Assembly: GCA_963748925.1 (NCBI GenBank)
Contig: CAVVKG010000002.1
Coordinates: 1-64,000 of the forward strand
DNA length: 64,000 nucleotides
Direction of reading: 5' to 3'
Source: Cryomorpha sp963748925
Lineage (GTDB): Bacteria > Bacteroidota > Bacteroidia > Flavobacteriales_D > Cryomorphaceae
Of the stretch, positions 25,638 through 34,113 are shown piece by piece (position 1 is the stretch's first letter; every line of letters begins with the position of its first letter). The translations under genes were made by a program, and so were the position numbers. The notes under the pieces are model-generated. The model was not told the origin of the DNA. It saw only the letters and a list, made by a program, of their open reading frames with translations, and ran no database searches.

Positions 25638-27902
25638 TTATCGCATCACAACAACTTTTCTTGTCGTTGTCCCAAATTCAGTTTCAATTGAAATAAAATA
25701 AACCCCTTCGCCGTAAAGGCCACCATTGAAGTCATAATTACTTAAATTTTGTACTGCTTTTGATTCGCGTATCAAGATCCTTCCCAGCGCATCCGTTACC
25801 AAAAGAGATTTCACGGTATTAGCTGCATCGCCAAATTGAATATGCGTAACCCCATTAGTTGGGTTTGGATAAATGTTGATTGTTTCAAGAATTGCATTCT
25901 CAACATCTACTGTAGTAATACAAAAATCAGTCTCTTCAATAGCGCCGAAATTACCACCGGCAGCCAACTCAACACCGCTCTCATCGCTTACCACATACGA
26001 ACCTATTCCATAATCACAGCAAATTCCATCACCAGCGGAGTCATTGATGATAAAAGTATAACAGCCCAATCCAAGGCAAATCTCTTCAGTAATAATTGAA
26101 ATGTCCTCACTTCCCACGCCGCTAATAATTATATCATTTTGTTCATTCTCAATCCTCCAGCTTGTCTCGTCGGGATAATCGTCTAAGTCAATTGAAACGG
26201 TTACAGTCTGAGTCGATTCATAAGCTAGAAAAACCTCTGAAGTGGTGTTTCCTAATTCTTGTTCGTCTGCCGCATTATTTACGGTCAGCACGTTTACCTG
26301 AAGGGTATTTACTCCATCGTTTGGTGAAATTGATCCCAGCGGTATCTGAACCGAACCAAAGGAAGCGACATTTCCATCCCACTGAATCTCAGGCTGGGTA
26401 ACATCATTTATTATCACTTCCAGGTTAAGACTTGTCATCGGTTGGTTTCCCGTATTTATTACATTCACCGATGCTTGCATCGCAGAAAGGGTACAGGCCG
26501 GATTGTCAATTCCCGTTACGGATACCAGTGTGGCGTCATTACTAAGATTTTGGCTGTTACAAGAATTTGGAACAATAAGTTGTCCGCTATTTGCCGGATC
26601 GAGCCAGTCTTTCAATCGGGTAGAAGGGGTAGAACCAAAATCCCATGACACGCCCAGACGTCCATAAAAGTCATATTGGCCATTGTTTACAGGGCCATTA
26701 CAATTGGCTAAACCACCGGCGAGCTGGCCTATTAATAATCCTGATTGATTAAAGAAAGGAGAGCCGGATGAACCGCCTTCGGTAACACCCAGTTCCCACT
26801 CATCTACATACCAAACTTGGTTTGCAAATCCACCTAACTCGGTTTGGTAGGGGGCATCATCTTCAAAGCATATTTTTTTCACATCTCCTGATGGGTGGTG
26901 AATTCCGTATGCAGAAGCAACGGAATTTGGATTATCTGTTGCATCCCAGCCAGAATAACATACGTCATATGAATCAGGAACATCGTTATTGAGTAAAACC
27001 AATCCGAAATCGCTTTCGATATTACTCGCAATCAGGCTGGAACCGGATACGGATTGATTGGTTGGGGGAGTTCCGTTTCCGGCACAATCTGCCGTTTCGT
27101 GATTAAAGTAAAAAACCCAGTTACCGACGTTGCCGAGACAATGATTAGCTGTAAGAAAATAGGGTGTTTCGTCTTGTTCAGTGGTATTAATAAGTGCCCC
27201 GCTGCAGTGGCCGTTATTGTTTACGACGATTAGGGCTACACTTCTTTTTTGAATTCCATACGGTAAACCTTCCGGGCAGTTAACATTTATATTACATGCG
27301 CCTGAATCTCCAAAAGGCCCCGCTTTTTCCAGGTCTTCAATTCCTATAAATGCATTGCGGTAACCATGCGTAACATTATTAATATGAAGGTATCCTTGTC
27401 CCGCAACCGCCGCAGGTTCATAATACGATATGACTATTTCGTCAGAAAAGATAAAACCAACTCCTAAGGAATTTTCCTGACTCATATTTTCATTGGTGAA
27501 ACTCCCGAGCAATTGCTTTTTCTGAGTATCGTACACGAATATTTCACCTCCTTCGGGAACGTAATATTGATCAAATACGAAGTTAATACTTAGAGCTCCT
27601 TTTGCTTTGATGCCTACGCGCCATAATCGGTCACCATTTTCAAGAGTTGTCCATATTCCGCTGTTGTTGATATCAATATCCACCGGGATATTAGCTCCAA
27701 ATCTGTACGGGATATCTTTATGCTGGTCAAACAACGAGTCTTCTCTGGCCATTTTTTCTAAATCAATAGCGGGCATGGCTATTAAATCGGGAGTTAACGC
27801 CGTTTTGCTATTCCAATCATGCGGCTGTCCACCATGGCTTATCTGAGCAAAAGTACTTAAGGATAGGAAAGTCGCAAAAAGAGTGAATACGATGTTTTTC
27901 AT
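25638..27902 (-). CDS. Secreted trypsin-like serine protease with T9SS sorting domain
   Basis: The 754-residue protein has a signal peptide ending TFAQ. An N-terminal beta-rich pro-region precedes the protease fold at about 200-440, whose triad is H254 (TANHC), D298 (SDFG) and S379 (GGSSGSP). Paired cysteines suggest disulfides, as in lysyl endopeptidases of the S1 family. Then come an Ig-like region and a C-terminal T9SS sorting domain (about 675-754, with NIYPNPTNGVTHIQF). It is exported by T9SS to degrade external protein. A small lipoprotein gene lies 3 nt upstream on the same strand. Confidence 0.88.
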   Translation of the reverse strand: MKNIVFTLFATFLSLSTFAQISHGGQPHDWNSKTALTPDLIAMPAIDLEKMAREDSLFDQHKDIPYRFGANIPVDIDINNSGIWTTLENGDRLWRVGIKAKGALSINFVFDQYYVPEGGEIFVYDTQKKQLLGSFTNENMSQENSLGVGFIFSDEIVISYYEPAAVAGQGYLHINNVTHGYRNAFIGIEDLEKAGPFGDSGACNINVNCPEGLPYGIQKRSVALIVVNNNGHCSGALINTTEQDETPYFLTANHCLGNVGNWVFYFNHETADCAGNGTPPTNQSVSGSSLIASNIESDFGLVLLNNDVPDSYDVCYSGWDATDNPNSVASAYGIHHPSGDVKKICFEDDAPYQTELGGFANQVWYVDEWELGVTEGGSSGSPFFNQSGLLIGQLAGGLANCNGPVNNGQYDFYGRLGVSWDFGSTPSTRLKDWLDPANSGQLIVPNSCNSQNLSNDATLVSVTGIDNPACTLSAMQASVNVINTGNQPMTSLNLEVIINDVTQPEIQWDGNVASFGSVQIPLGSISPNDGVNTLQVNVLTVNNAADEQELGNTTSEVFLAYESTQTVTVSIDLDDYPDETSWRIENEQNDIIISGVGSEDISIITEEICLGLGCYTFIINDSAGDGICCDYGIGSYVVSDESGVELAAGGNFGAIEETDFCITTVDVENAILETINIYPNPTNGVTHIQFGDAANTVKSLLVTDALGRILIRESKAVQNLSNYDFNGGLYGEGVYFISIETEFGTTTRKVVVMR

Positions 27903-27905
27903 AGG

Positions 27906-28340
27906 TTAATAATTGTAATCCAGTGTTTTATTCGTGTTTTTGACTATTAATCTTACTTGGTTTGTTCCATCGTAGCGCAAAGGTGTTAAATCGAAGAAAA
28001 GCTTCTCATCGACCACACTGCGACACATATCACCATTATTATTATGGGCTAACAATACTTCAACTTCGGGTGGGTAGGTAGTTGCAAAAGCTCCGGTAGA
28101 AACAAGGTTGAACACGTGTTCTTCACATCCGCCTGAGTATGATACACTGAATACGGCATAATCCCCATTCTGTTCAGCATATTTAATGCTTAAGGGCGCT
28201 CCTTTTTTTGCCATTTCGGCTTTTTTTACGAATTCTACAGCTTTTGCATCTGCAGGAATTTGAAGAGCTCCGGTTTGATTAATAGCCGTACAGCTCAATA
28301 TAAGCAGGCCAAATACCAGTATTTTGGGTAGGTGTTTCAT
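27906..28340 (-). CDS. Small lipoprotein co-transcribed with the protease
   Basis: The 144-residue protein has a lipobox, LILSC, that anchors it at the cysteine at about residue 17. It has two further cysteines (SGGCEEH and GDMCRS) that may pair. I do not recognise the family. Its stop lies 3 nt before the protease start, so the two genes probably form an operon, and a chaperone- or inhibitor-like relation to the protease is possible but not shown. A terminator separates it from dnaA. Confidence 0.65.
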   Translation of the reverse strand: MKHLPKILVFGLLILSCTAINQTGALQIPADAKAVEFVKKAEMAKKGAPLSIKYAEQNGDYAVFSVSYSGGCEEHVFNLVSTGAFATTYPPEVEVLLAHNNNGDMCRSVVDEKLFFDLTPLRYDGTNQVRLIVKNTNKTLDYNY

Positions 28341-28449
28341 CAGGGCAGAAAGGTAGGCAAGGTAATGTTAAAAAATGTATAAGATTATTTTATTGCTTGG
28401 AATCTCAAATGTGCATAAATCTCAATGCATTACAGATTGGCTTAACTAA

Positions 28450-28475
28450 AAAAGCCCTGCGAGGGCAGGGCTTTT
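28450..28475 (-). terminator. Terminator of dnaA
   Basis: Stem AAAAGCCCTGC / GCAGGGCTTTT (28450-28460 and 28465-28475) with a 4-nt loop lies 23 nt past the dnaA stop and is followed by A/T-rich sequence on the minus strand. Confidence 0.8.
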
Positions 28476-28497
28476 ATCAAATCAGTATTTCAAATTT

Positions 28498-29928
28498 TTA
28501 CTGGATACTCAATTTTTTCTCTAGATCATCGAGGTATTTTCTAAACTGTTTATCCGTTTCCTGAAGGTTGTTCACTGTCCGGCAAGCGTGAAGAACCGTT
28601 GCGTGATCTTTACCTCCACAGTGCATTCCTATGTTGGCAAGGCTACTCTTCGTCATCTTCTTAGCAAAATACATTGCTATTTGACGTGCTTGTACAACCT
28701 CGCGTTTTCGCGTCTTAGACTTGAGCAGTTCTATCGGTAAGTCAAAATAATCACAAACCACTTTTTGGATGTAGTCAATCGAAACTTCGCGAGCGGTATT
28801 CTTAACAAATTTATCAATCATTTGCTTTGCAAGATCGAGCGTAACGGGCTTGCGGTTAAGCGACGAATGGGCTATGAGTGATATAAGTGCTCCTTCAAGT
28901 TCGCGAATATTTGTTGTTACGCTGTAGGCTAGGTATTCTGTAACATCTTTCGGAAGATCAATTCCATCAGCATACATTTTCTTTTCTAAAATGGCTATGC
29001 GGGTTTCAAGACTCGGAGTTTGCAAATCGGCAGACAGGCCCCACTTAAACCTGGATAAAAGACGCTGTTCCATGCCGAGCATTTCTACAGGCGCTTTATC
29101 ACTGGTAAGTACGATTTGTTTGCCGGTTTGGTGCAAATGATTGAAGATGTGGAAAAACATGTCTTGGGTTTTTTCTTTACCGGCAAGAAATTGAACATCG
29201 TCAATAATTAGCACATCAATCATTTGATAGAAATGACTGAAGTCGTTTACATTGTTGTTTTTTACAGCATCGATAAACTGGTGAATAAATTTTTCTGACT
29301 CTACATAGAGTACAGTTTTATTCGCAAACCTGTTTTTAATTTCGATACCGATGGCTTGTGCAAGGTGGGTTTTTCCCAAACCTACACCACCGTAAATTAA
29401 AAGTGGGTTAAATGCAGTACCTCCAGGGTTTTTTGCTACGGCAAATCCTGCAGACCTTGCAAGTCTGTTACAATCGCCTTCTACTAAATTTTCAAACGAG
29501 TAATTTGGTTTTAGATTGGAATCTACATTGATTTTTCTCAGTCCCGGAATCACAAACGGATTTTTAATCTGCTTGTTTCCAACATTTACAGGAACCTGAA
29601 CCGCCGGATTTTTAATAGCACGCCGGTTTGAAGTTGGAATCTTAACGGTATAAGGGCTAGAGTCAGTATAATTATTCTCCATAATAATGCTGTACTCCAA
29701 TCGGCCTTCTTCACCAAGTTCCTTCCTGATAATCTTCTTCAATAAATGAATGTAATGTTCTTCTAACCACTCGTAAAAAAACTGAGAAGGTACTTGAATG
29801 GTTAACACATTGTTGTCCAACTTCACTGGTTTGATAGGCTCAAACCAAGTTTTGTATCCTTGTAGTGTTACATTGTCTTTAATTAACGAAAGACAATCCT
29901 CCCACACTTTCTCATGTTTGTTACTCAT
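28498..29928 (-). CDS. dnaA: Chromosomal replication initiator protein DnaA
   Basis: DnaA binds DnaA boxes at oriC and opens the duplex. The 476-residue protein has domain I at 1-85, then a short linker. The AAA+ module at about 140-370 has Walker A (GGVGLGKTHL, 180-189), Walker B (VLIIDDVQFL) and the arginine finger region near QRLLSRF. The C-terminal DnaA-box binding helix carries the signature GGKDHATVLHACR. The gene is monocistronic, transcribed away from a 496-nt upstream region that holds repeats but no recognisable cluster of DnaA boxes. Confidence 0.97.
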   Translation of the reverse strand: MSNKHEKVWEDCLSLIKDNVTLQGYKTWFEPIKPVKLDNNVLTIQVPSQFFYEWLEEHYIHLLKKIIRKELGEEGRLEYSIIMENNYTDSSPYTVKIPTSNRRAIKNPAVQVPVNVGNKQIKNPFVIPGLRKINVDSNLKPNYSFENLVEGDCNRLARSAGFAVAKNPGGTAFNPLLIYGGVGLGKTHLAQAIGIEIKNRFANKTVLYVESEKFIHQFIDAVKNNNVNDFSHFYQMIDVLIIDDVQFLAGKEKTQDMFFHIFNHLHQTGKQIVLTSDKAPVEMLGMEQRLLSRFKWGLSADLQTPSLETRIAILEKKMYADGIDLPKDVTEYLAYSVTTNIRELEGALISLIAHSSLNRKPVTLDLAKQMIDKFVKNTAREVSIDYIQKVVCDYFDLPIELLKSKTRKREVVQARQIAMYFAKKMTKSSLANIGMHCGGKDHATVLHACRTVNNLQETDKQFRKYLDDLEKKLSIQ

Positions 29929-30424
29929 TAGTTAATACGTGTAGTTTAGTTAATAACCTGATTGATTGCCATGGCAAATTGCCTTATAAACAGCGCCGAA
30001 TAGCAGCGCAAATATTTGGATTAAAAAGTTAAAAAAAAAACCAAAGTGCTATTGTGAAAATTAAATGTTTTACAGGGTCTGTATTTTTTTGCAACGCCCG
30101 TAATTAGTGTCTTTTGGCATGGTTTTATTTATAATTTTTCTTATGCAATCCCGATATTTTCATTACCTAAATGATACCTAAACGATTAAGCCTTTTTGCT
30201 TGAATGATTTAGTTAATTGATAGGTCCTAAAGACTCTTTTTTTTGGTTCCCTTAATTCAGGTTGGTTATATAACTCGGTTAATAAATAAATGTTGTTCTT
30301 GAAATCCGTCTGTGGATTTTGGAGGCGTAAGTTAAGTTTTTTTTGGTCTCTTTGAAAGTCGAAATTGGGAATAGTGTTAAAGAATCTTAGTTTTTTAAAA
30401 CATGGGCTTGTTTATATTTGCACT
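29929..30424. other. Intergenic region upstream of dnaA and the thioesterase gene
   Basis: The region is A/T-rich and holds a perfect 12-bp palindrome TTGCCATGGCAA (29966-29977). Three copies of TTAGTTAAT lie at 29928-29936, 29946-29954 and 30209-30217. One weak DnaA-box-like TGTGGATTT occurs near 30311. No gene or RNA is evident. The repeats close to the dnaA start may regulate it, and oriC is not supported here. Confidence 0.5.
30413..30420 (+). promoter_or_regulatory. -7 promoter box of the thioesterase gene, nearly touching its start codon
   Basis: TATATTTG fully matches TAnnTTTG and ends 4 nt before the ATG at 30425, which would place transcription start at or next to the A of ATG and suggests a leaderless mRNA. 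Confidence 0.5.
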
Positions 30425-30832
30425 ATGGTTAAGAATCTTACAAAATTAAGAGTGCGGTATGCGGAAACAGATCAGATGGGTTATGTTTATTACGGCAACT
30501 ACGCGGCTTATTTTGAGGTAGGCAGGGTTGAGCTAATGCGACAACTAGGCACCAGCTACCGTGAAATTGAAGAGTCGGGCTTGATGCTTCCTGTCCGGGA
30601 TTTTTCTATTCGATACATTAAGCCTGCTCTTTATGATGACTTACTCACCATTGAAACACGAATAGAAGAAATGCCAACGGCGAGAATTAAATTTCTCTAC
30701 TCTGTCCTTAATGAAGCAGGTGATTTACTTAATACCGCTGAGACTACCCTTGTATTTGTAAGTAAAGAGACGAATAGACCTGTTAATGCGCCGGATTCTT
30801 TGATCAAAGCGATACAGGTTAAATTTGAATAG
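30425..30832 (+). CDS. Acyl-CoA thioesterase, YbgC/FadM family
   Basis: The ATG at 30425 gives 135 residues starting MVKNLTKLRVRYAETDQMGY; the longer frame from 30365 would start before the promoter. The hot-dog fold has the catalytic Asp in YAETDQMGYVYYGNY and the usual helix ARYFEVGRVELM-like stretch. The enzyme hydrolyses short or branched acyl-CoA or acyl-ACP; the substrate cannot be told from sequence. The gene stands alone. Confidence 0.88.
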   Translation: MVKNLTKLRVRYAETDQMGYVYYGNYAAYFEVGRVELMRQLGTSYREIEESGLMLPVRDFSIRYIKPALYDDLLTIETRIEEMPTARIKFLYSVLNEAGDLLNTAETTLVFVSKETNRPVNAPDSLIKAIQVKFE

Positions 30833-30927
30833 TTAAAGGATTATTGGCTGGTTATTAACATTTCCATCAATCTCTTACCAGAAACCAATAAAGCGATTAC
30901 TTATTCTGCCTGTTACTAAGATAAATT

Positions 30928-31332
30928 CTAAGAGGGTTTGAGAAGTCTCCTTATCATCTCAAGAGTTCCACTGGAAAATTCAAATAGAAAGATATTGTCG
31001 CCCATGAAAGTCTCCATGTAAACTTCTATTTGATTGTCATCATTCGTTTTCCATGTTCCCTCAATATTACCCAAAAAGCTTTTTGATTTTCCGTTTTTTC
31101 CAATTACTGTGCATCCAAAACTATCTTCTCTCACAATCACTACTCCATCCTTTTTAAATTCAAACCCAACCTTATTTTTTTTCAACTTTCGAGATTTCTT
31201 AAGAGTCGAGACTTGGGTTTCGGAATTGATGCTATCGAATATCCACACACCAATAATATCAGATTCTAAATCTTGAGACAGTACAGTTAAATTTATAAGG
31301 CAGAAGCTAAAAACACAAATTAGAGTATTCAT
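30928..31332 (-). CDS. Secreted small protein, lipocalin-like fold suspected
   Basis: The 134-residue protein has a hydrophobic N-terminus that ends at about residue 19 (SQ), consistent with a signal peptide. The rest is beta-rich: IIGVWIFDS, VGFEFKKDGVVIVRED and IEGTWKTNDDNQIEVYM recall lipocalin-like Bacteroidota proteins. I do not recognise a precise family. It is a single gene with no clear operon partner. Confidence 0.6.
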   Translation of the reverse strand: MNTLICVFSFCLINLTVLSQDLESDIIGVWIFDSINSETQVSTLKKSRKLKKNKVGFEFKKDGVVIVREDSFGCTVIGKNGKSKSFLGNIEGTWKTNDDNQIEVYMETFMGDNIFLFEFSSGTLEMIRRLLKPS

Positions 31333-31662
31333 CGTTTAAGAATTAGTCACTATGACAAATATAGTCATAAGGGAGATTTCGATTCCCTTACTTGAATCCT
31401 ATACCTTCTATAGTTATACTTTCCGCCGTATTTGCCATGCAGTGGAAACTCGTCTGTGAACTTTATTCTTATGTTCATTTCAATAGTGCTTCCAGTAATT
31501 CACAATTGAAATTTGTTCTCTGCATTATAAATTCGACTAGCACATAATCGTTTATATAATTACCATATTTGATTTTTGTTTTTAAAAACAAAATTACCGC
31601 ACGTATGTAAGTTCCTCTGCATTGCAAATGCCACGGAGCTTAGCTGGTTGGATTATTAGCAG
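31333..31662. other. Intergenic region with one hairpin
   Basis: A stem TAAGGGA / TCCCTTA (31368-31374 and 31384-31390) and a palindromic A/T run near 31574-31593 are the only structures seen. No gene is supported. Confidence 0.4.
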
Positions 31663-32610
31663 TTAAAGCTTGTCTAATAAGACGTTGTATAATTTCACCA
31701 TCTCTGCAATATCTCCTTTATAAACCTTCTCGCCGGGTTGGTGGTAGTGGTCTTCCGGTGGTCCTATAAAGCACCAATCCCAGGAATAGCTGCTGTCTTG
31801 AAGGCTGTTCCCATCGCTTCCGCCGGTCTTCTCTACTTCTAGCTGAAATTGTACATCATTCTCATTTGCCAGTGCAACGATTTTTCGAACATAAGATTGG
31901 CGTGGTATTCCGCGGTCGCGAATGCTGATAGCTACACCCTTTTTATGTTTAATATGATCAGAAAGAAGTGTTACATCACTGATAAGTGCCTGGCGAACTT
32001 TGTATTTATCTTGCAGGAACTTCCCAGCAGTCTGGGCACCGCCACCGCCATGCTCTTCATAAGTCGAAAAAACCAGGGCACCATTTTCCATCGTATGAGC
32101 CTGTTGAATGGCATTCCATACACCAAGTCGGTTATCTAAATAGGCACTTTGCACAAAATGCTTGGTTTCTTTAAAATCGGGAGCATAGGTAAGCGGTGTA
32201 CCGGGATCTATTTTTCGCTTGTAATTGTGCTCAAAACGATCCTGGTCACTCTTTTTCTTCTTCTTCTTCTTCTTCTTCGGAATTACCAGGGTACACTTTA
32301 TAGCTCCTTTGGAATCTTCGCCTACCAATTTTGATCCTGCTTTGGCTTTTGGATTCCCGATTTTCACCAATTCCTTATCATAGCCTGCCATGAAAGCCAC
32401 TGTATCGGTGTGCGCAAAAATGGCTGTTCTCGGTTTCCCAAACACAACTATGACCATGTCCTGAAACTCATCGCCTGAATAGACCGTGGGTTTCGCTTTA
32501 AAGTTGTTCTTATGTTCTGAAAAATAGTTGAGTAGAAAGTCGCGCATCTTGCCTTCATCACCGGCGGTAGATGGTATTGCGCAGATCGTTTTTAGTAAAG
32601 TGAAATCCAT
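31663..32610 (-). CDS. M42-like metallopeptidase with lysine tract
   Basis: The 315-residue protein resembles M20/M42 zinc aminopeptidases. It shows FAHTDTV (H67, D69), a bridging Asp in AYLDNRLG, the Glu pair in TYEEHGGGGA, an Asp in ALISDVT, and a late His in DHYHQPGE. Residues around 120-130 contain nine lysines in a row, encoded by a CTT repeat (32251-32277), probably in the flexible lid domain. It probably trims peptides in the cytoplasm. It lies 16 nt after the YigZ gene on the same strand. Confidence 0.8.
   Translation of the reverse strand: MDFTLLKTICAIPSTAGDEGKMRDFLLNYFSEHKNNFKAKPTVYSGDEFQDMVIVVFGKPRTAIFAHTDTVAFMAGYDKELVKIGNPKAKAGSKLVGEDSKGAIKCTLVIPKKKKKKKKKSDQDRFEHNYKRKIDPGTPLTYAPDFKETKHFVQSAYLDNRLGVWNAIQQAHTMENGALVFSTYEEHGGGGAQTAGKFLQDKYKVRQALISDVTLLSDHIKHKKGVAISIRDRGIPRQSYVRKIVALANENDVQFQLEVEKTGGSDGNSLQDSSYSWDWCFIGPPEDHYHQPGEKVYKGDIAEMVKLYNVLLDKL
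32251..32277 (-). repeat. Trinucleotide microsatellite (nine Lys codons) inside the M42-like gene
   Basis: Reading on the minus strand there are seven AAG codons, one AAA and one AAG in a row. In-frame slippage would change lysine number without breaking the frame. Confidence 0.85.
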
Positions 32611-32626
32611 GATAAAAAATTACTAT

Positions 32627-33235
32627 CTAATAAGTTCCTAAGTATTCAGTGCGAATGTCGCTAAAAGGTTGAAAAGCCAACTCAATTTCATCCTTCTTTT
32701 CTGGAAGTAAGGTGATTTTCACAGAGCAGGATTGCCTGAAATCCTGATCATAACTCTCCCAGGCATTTACCCTTATTGCTAGCATTACTTCGCTCATTCG
32801 CTCGTACCCGAAGTGAATTTTGTAGTGAGCCATCAACTGCTTTTCAATGATAGTGCCCTCATCAATAGCCATTTGAGCAGCAGTGCGATAAGCATCAATT
32901 AATCCACCCACACCTAGTTTGGTTCCTCCAAAGTAGCGCACCACGGCAATAAGCACATTGGTAAGATCATATTTTTCTATCTGACCCAAAATGGGTTTTC
33001 CCGCCGAATTAGCCGGTTCACCATCATCATTTGCCCTATACTGTTCTTTGTCAATTCCCAATCGCCATGCGTAAGCCACATGTCTTGCGCTGTGATGTTC
33101 GGTTTTTACATGGTTCAGCAACTCAGTTATTTCTTCCTCGCTTCGGGCATTGAAGGCGTATCCAAAATGCTTGCTGCCTTTCACTTTGTAAAGTGCTGTG
33201 CCTGGCTTCGAGATCGTATTGTAATTAAAACTCAT
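32627..33235 (-). CDS. YigZ/IMPACT-family protein
   Basis: The 202-residue protein has the UPF0029/IMPACT N-terminal domain: SKHFGYAFNARSEEEI, AYAWRLG, DDGEPANSAGKPIL and VVRYFGGTKLGVGGLIDAY. The C-terminal ferredoxin-like subdomain follows at about 140-202. Relatives are linked to translation and stress but the molecular role is uncertain. The start overlaps the EamA-type transporter stop by 4 nt (33232-33235), and the M42-like gene follows. Confidence 0.88.
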   Translation of the reverse strand: MSFNYNTISKPGTALYKVKGSKHFGYAFNARSEEEITELLNHVKTEHHSARHVAYAWRLGIDKEQYRANDDGEPANSAGKPILGQIEKYDLTNVLIAVVRYFGGTKLGVGGLIDAYRTAAQMAIDEGTIIEKQLMAHYKIHFGYERMSEVMLAIRVNAWESYDQDFRQSCSVKITLLPEKKDEIELAFQPFSDIRTEYLGTY

Positions 33236-34113
33236 ATTCCTTGCCAGGTTAAAAGAAGTATTGCGAGCAGTGCCAGTGCAATACCTATAAAATTTTTCGC
33301 CGAAAGGCGCTCCTTAAAGAGGGCAAAACCTACAAAAGCACTAAGTGCTACTACGCCCATATTATTTGCAGGAATGGCGCTTGACCGATCTAAAATCCCG
33401 CTGCCCAAAATACGCAGTAGAAAATAAATGCTTCCATAGTTTACCAGTCCAAGAAATACACCGGCACTCATACTTTTTAAATCAAACCGTTCTTTTTTTA
33501 GCGCAAAACGAATCACCAAAATAGTTGTTCCTATTAAAGCACTTACGGCAAATGGGACTGGCACAAACGATTTGTAATCAAGGTCTGAGCCCAAATGGTT
33601 TTTTTCTGCAAAGGCCAATAGTAAATCTAAAAACCCGCTACCAATAAACAGCACAATGGGTATAATCCAGGCCTGGTTTGTCCGCTTCTCTGCACCGGTT
33701 TTGCGAAGGGAGGAGAGGACTACTGCAATGACCCCAAGAATTATTCCTACAACTTTTTGAATGGTAACGCCCTCTTCCGGATCGGTGAGAATAAAGAATA
33801 GCGCGGGAATGACCATCGACATTTTGGTGGCGATACTAGTAACCGAAACCCCGTGAAGCTGGCTTGTGAGAGCCATAACGTAAAAAAGCGAAATGAAGAG
33901 AACACCCACTACGCAAGCAATCCAAATCCACGATTCGGTTCCGTCTATTCCCAGTTTGGCCCCTCGGGTAGCGGCATACCAAAAACCAAATCCTGACGCA
34001 ACAAAGTAATTGGCTACGATGGCCTGAAAGGTTCGAATTTTATATCGACCGAAAAGTTTAAATAGCGCATAAATGGAAGTGGAGCATAAAATGCTCAAAA
34101 TCAAATATATCAT
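33232..34113 (-). CDS. DMT/EamA-type transporter
   Basis: The 293-residue membrane protein has about ten predicted helices and two EamA halves. It fits the drug/metabolite transporter superfamily, whose members move small metabolites; the substrate is unknown. It overlaps ribD by 4 nt (34110-34113) upstream and yigZ by 4 nt downstream, so these genes are co-translated; a link with riboflavin metabolism would be speculation. Confidence 0.82.
   Translation of the reverse strand: MIYLILSILCSTSIYALFKLFGRYKIRTFQAIVANYFVASGFGFWYAATRGAKLGIDGTESWIWIACVVGVLFISLFYVMALTSQLHGVSVTSIATKMSMVIPALFFILTDPEEGVTIQKVVGIILGVIAVVLSSLRKTGAEKRTNQAWIIPIVLFIGSGFLDLLLAFAEKNHLGSDLDYKSFVPVPFAVSALIGTTILVIRFALKKERFDLKSMSAGVFLGLVNYGSIYFLLRILGSGILDRSSAIPANNMGVVALSAFVGFALFKERLSAKNFIGIALALLAILLLTWQGI

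Noticed and set aside
29929..30424. Chromosomal origin next to dnaA
   Set aside because: No cluster of DnaA boxes (only one weak TGTGGATTT near 30311), so oriC is not supported here.
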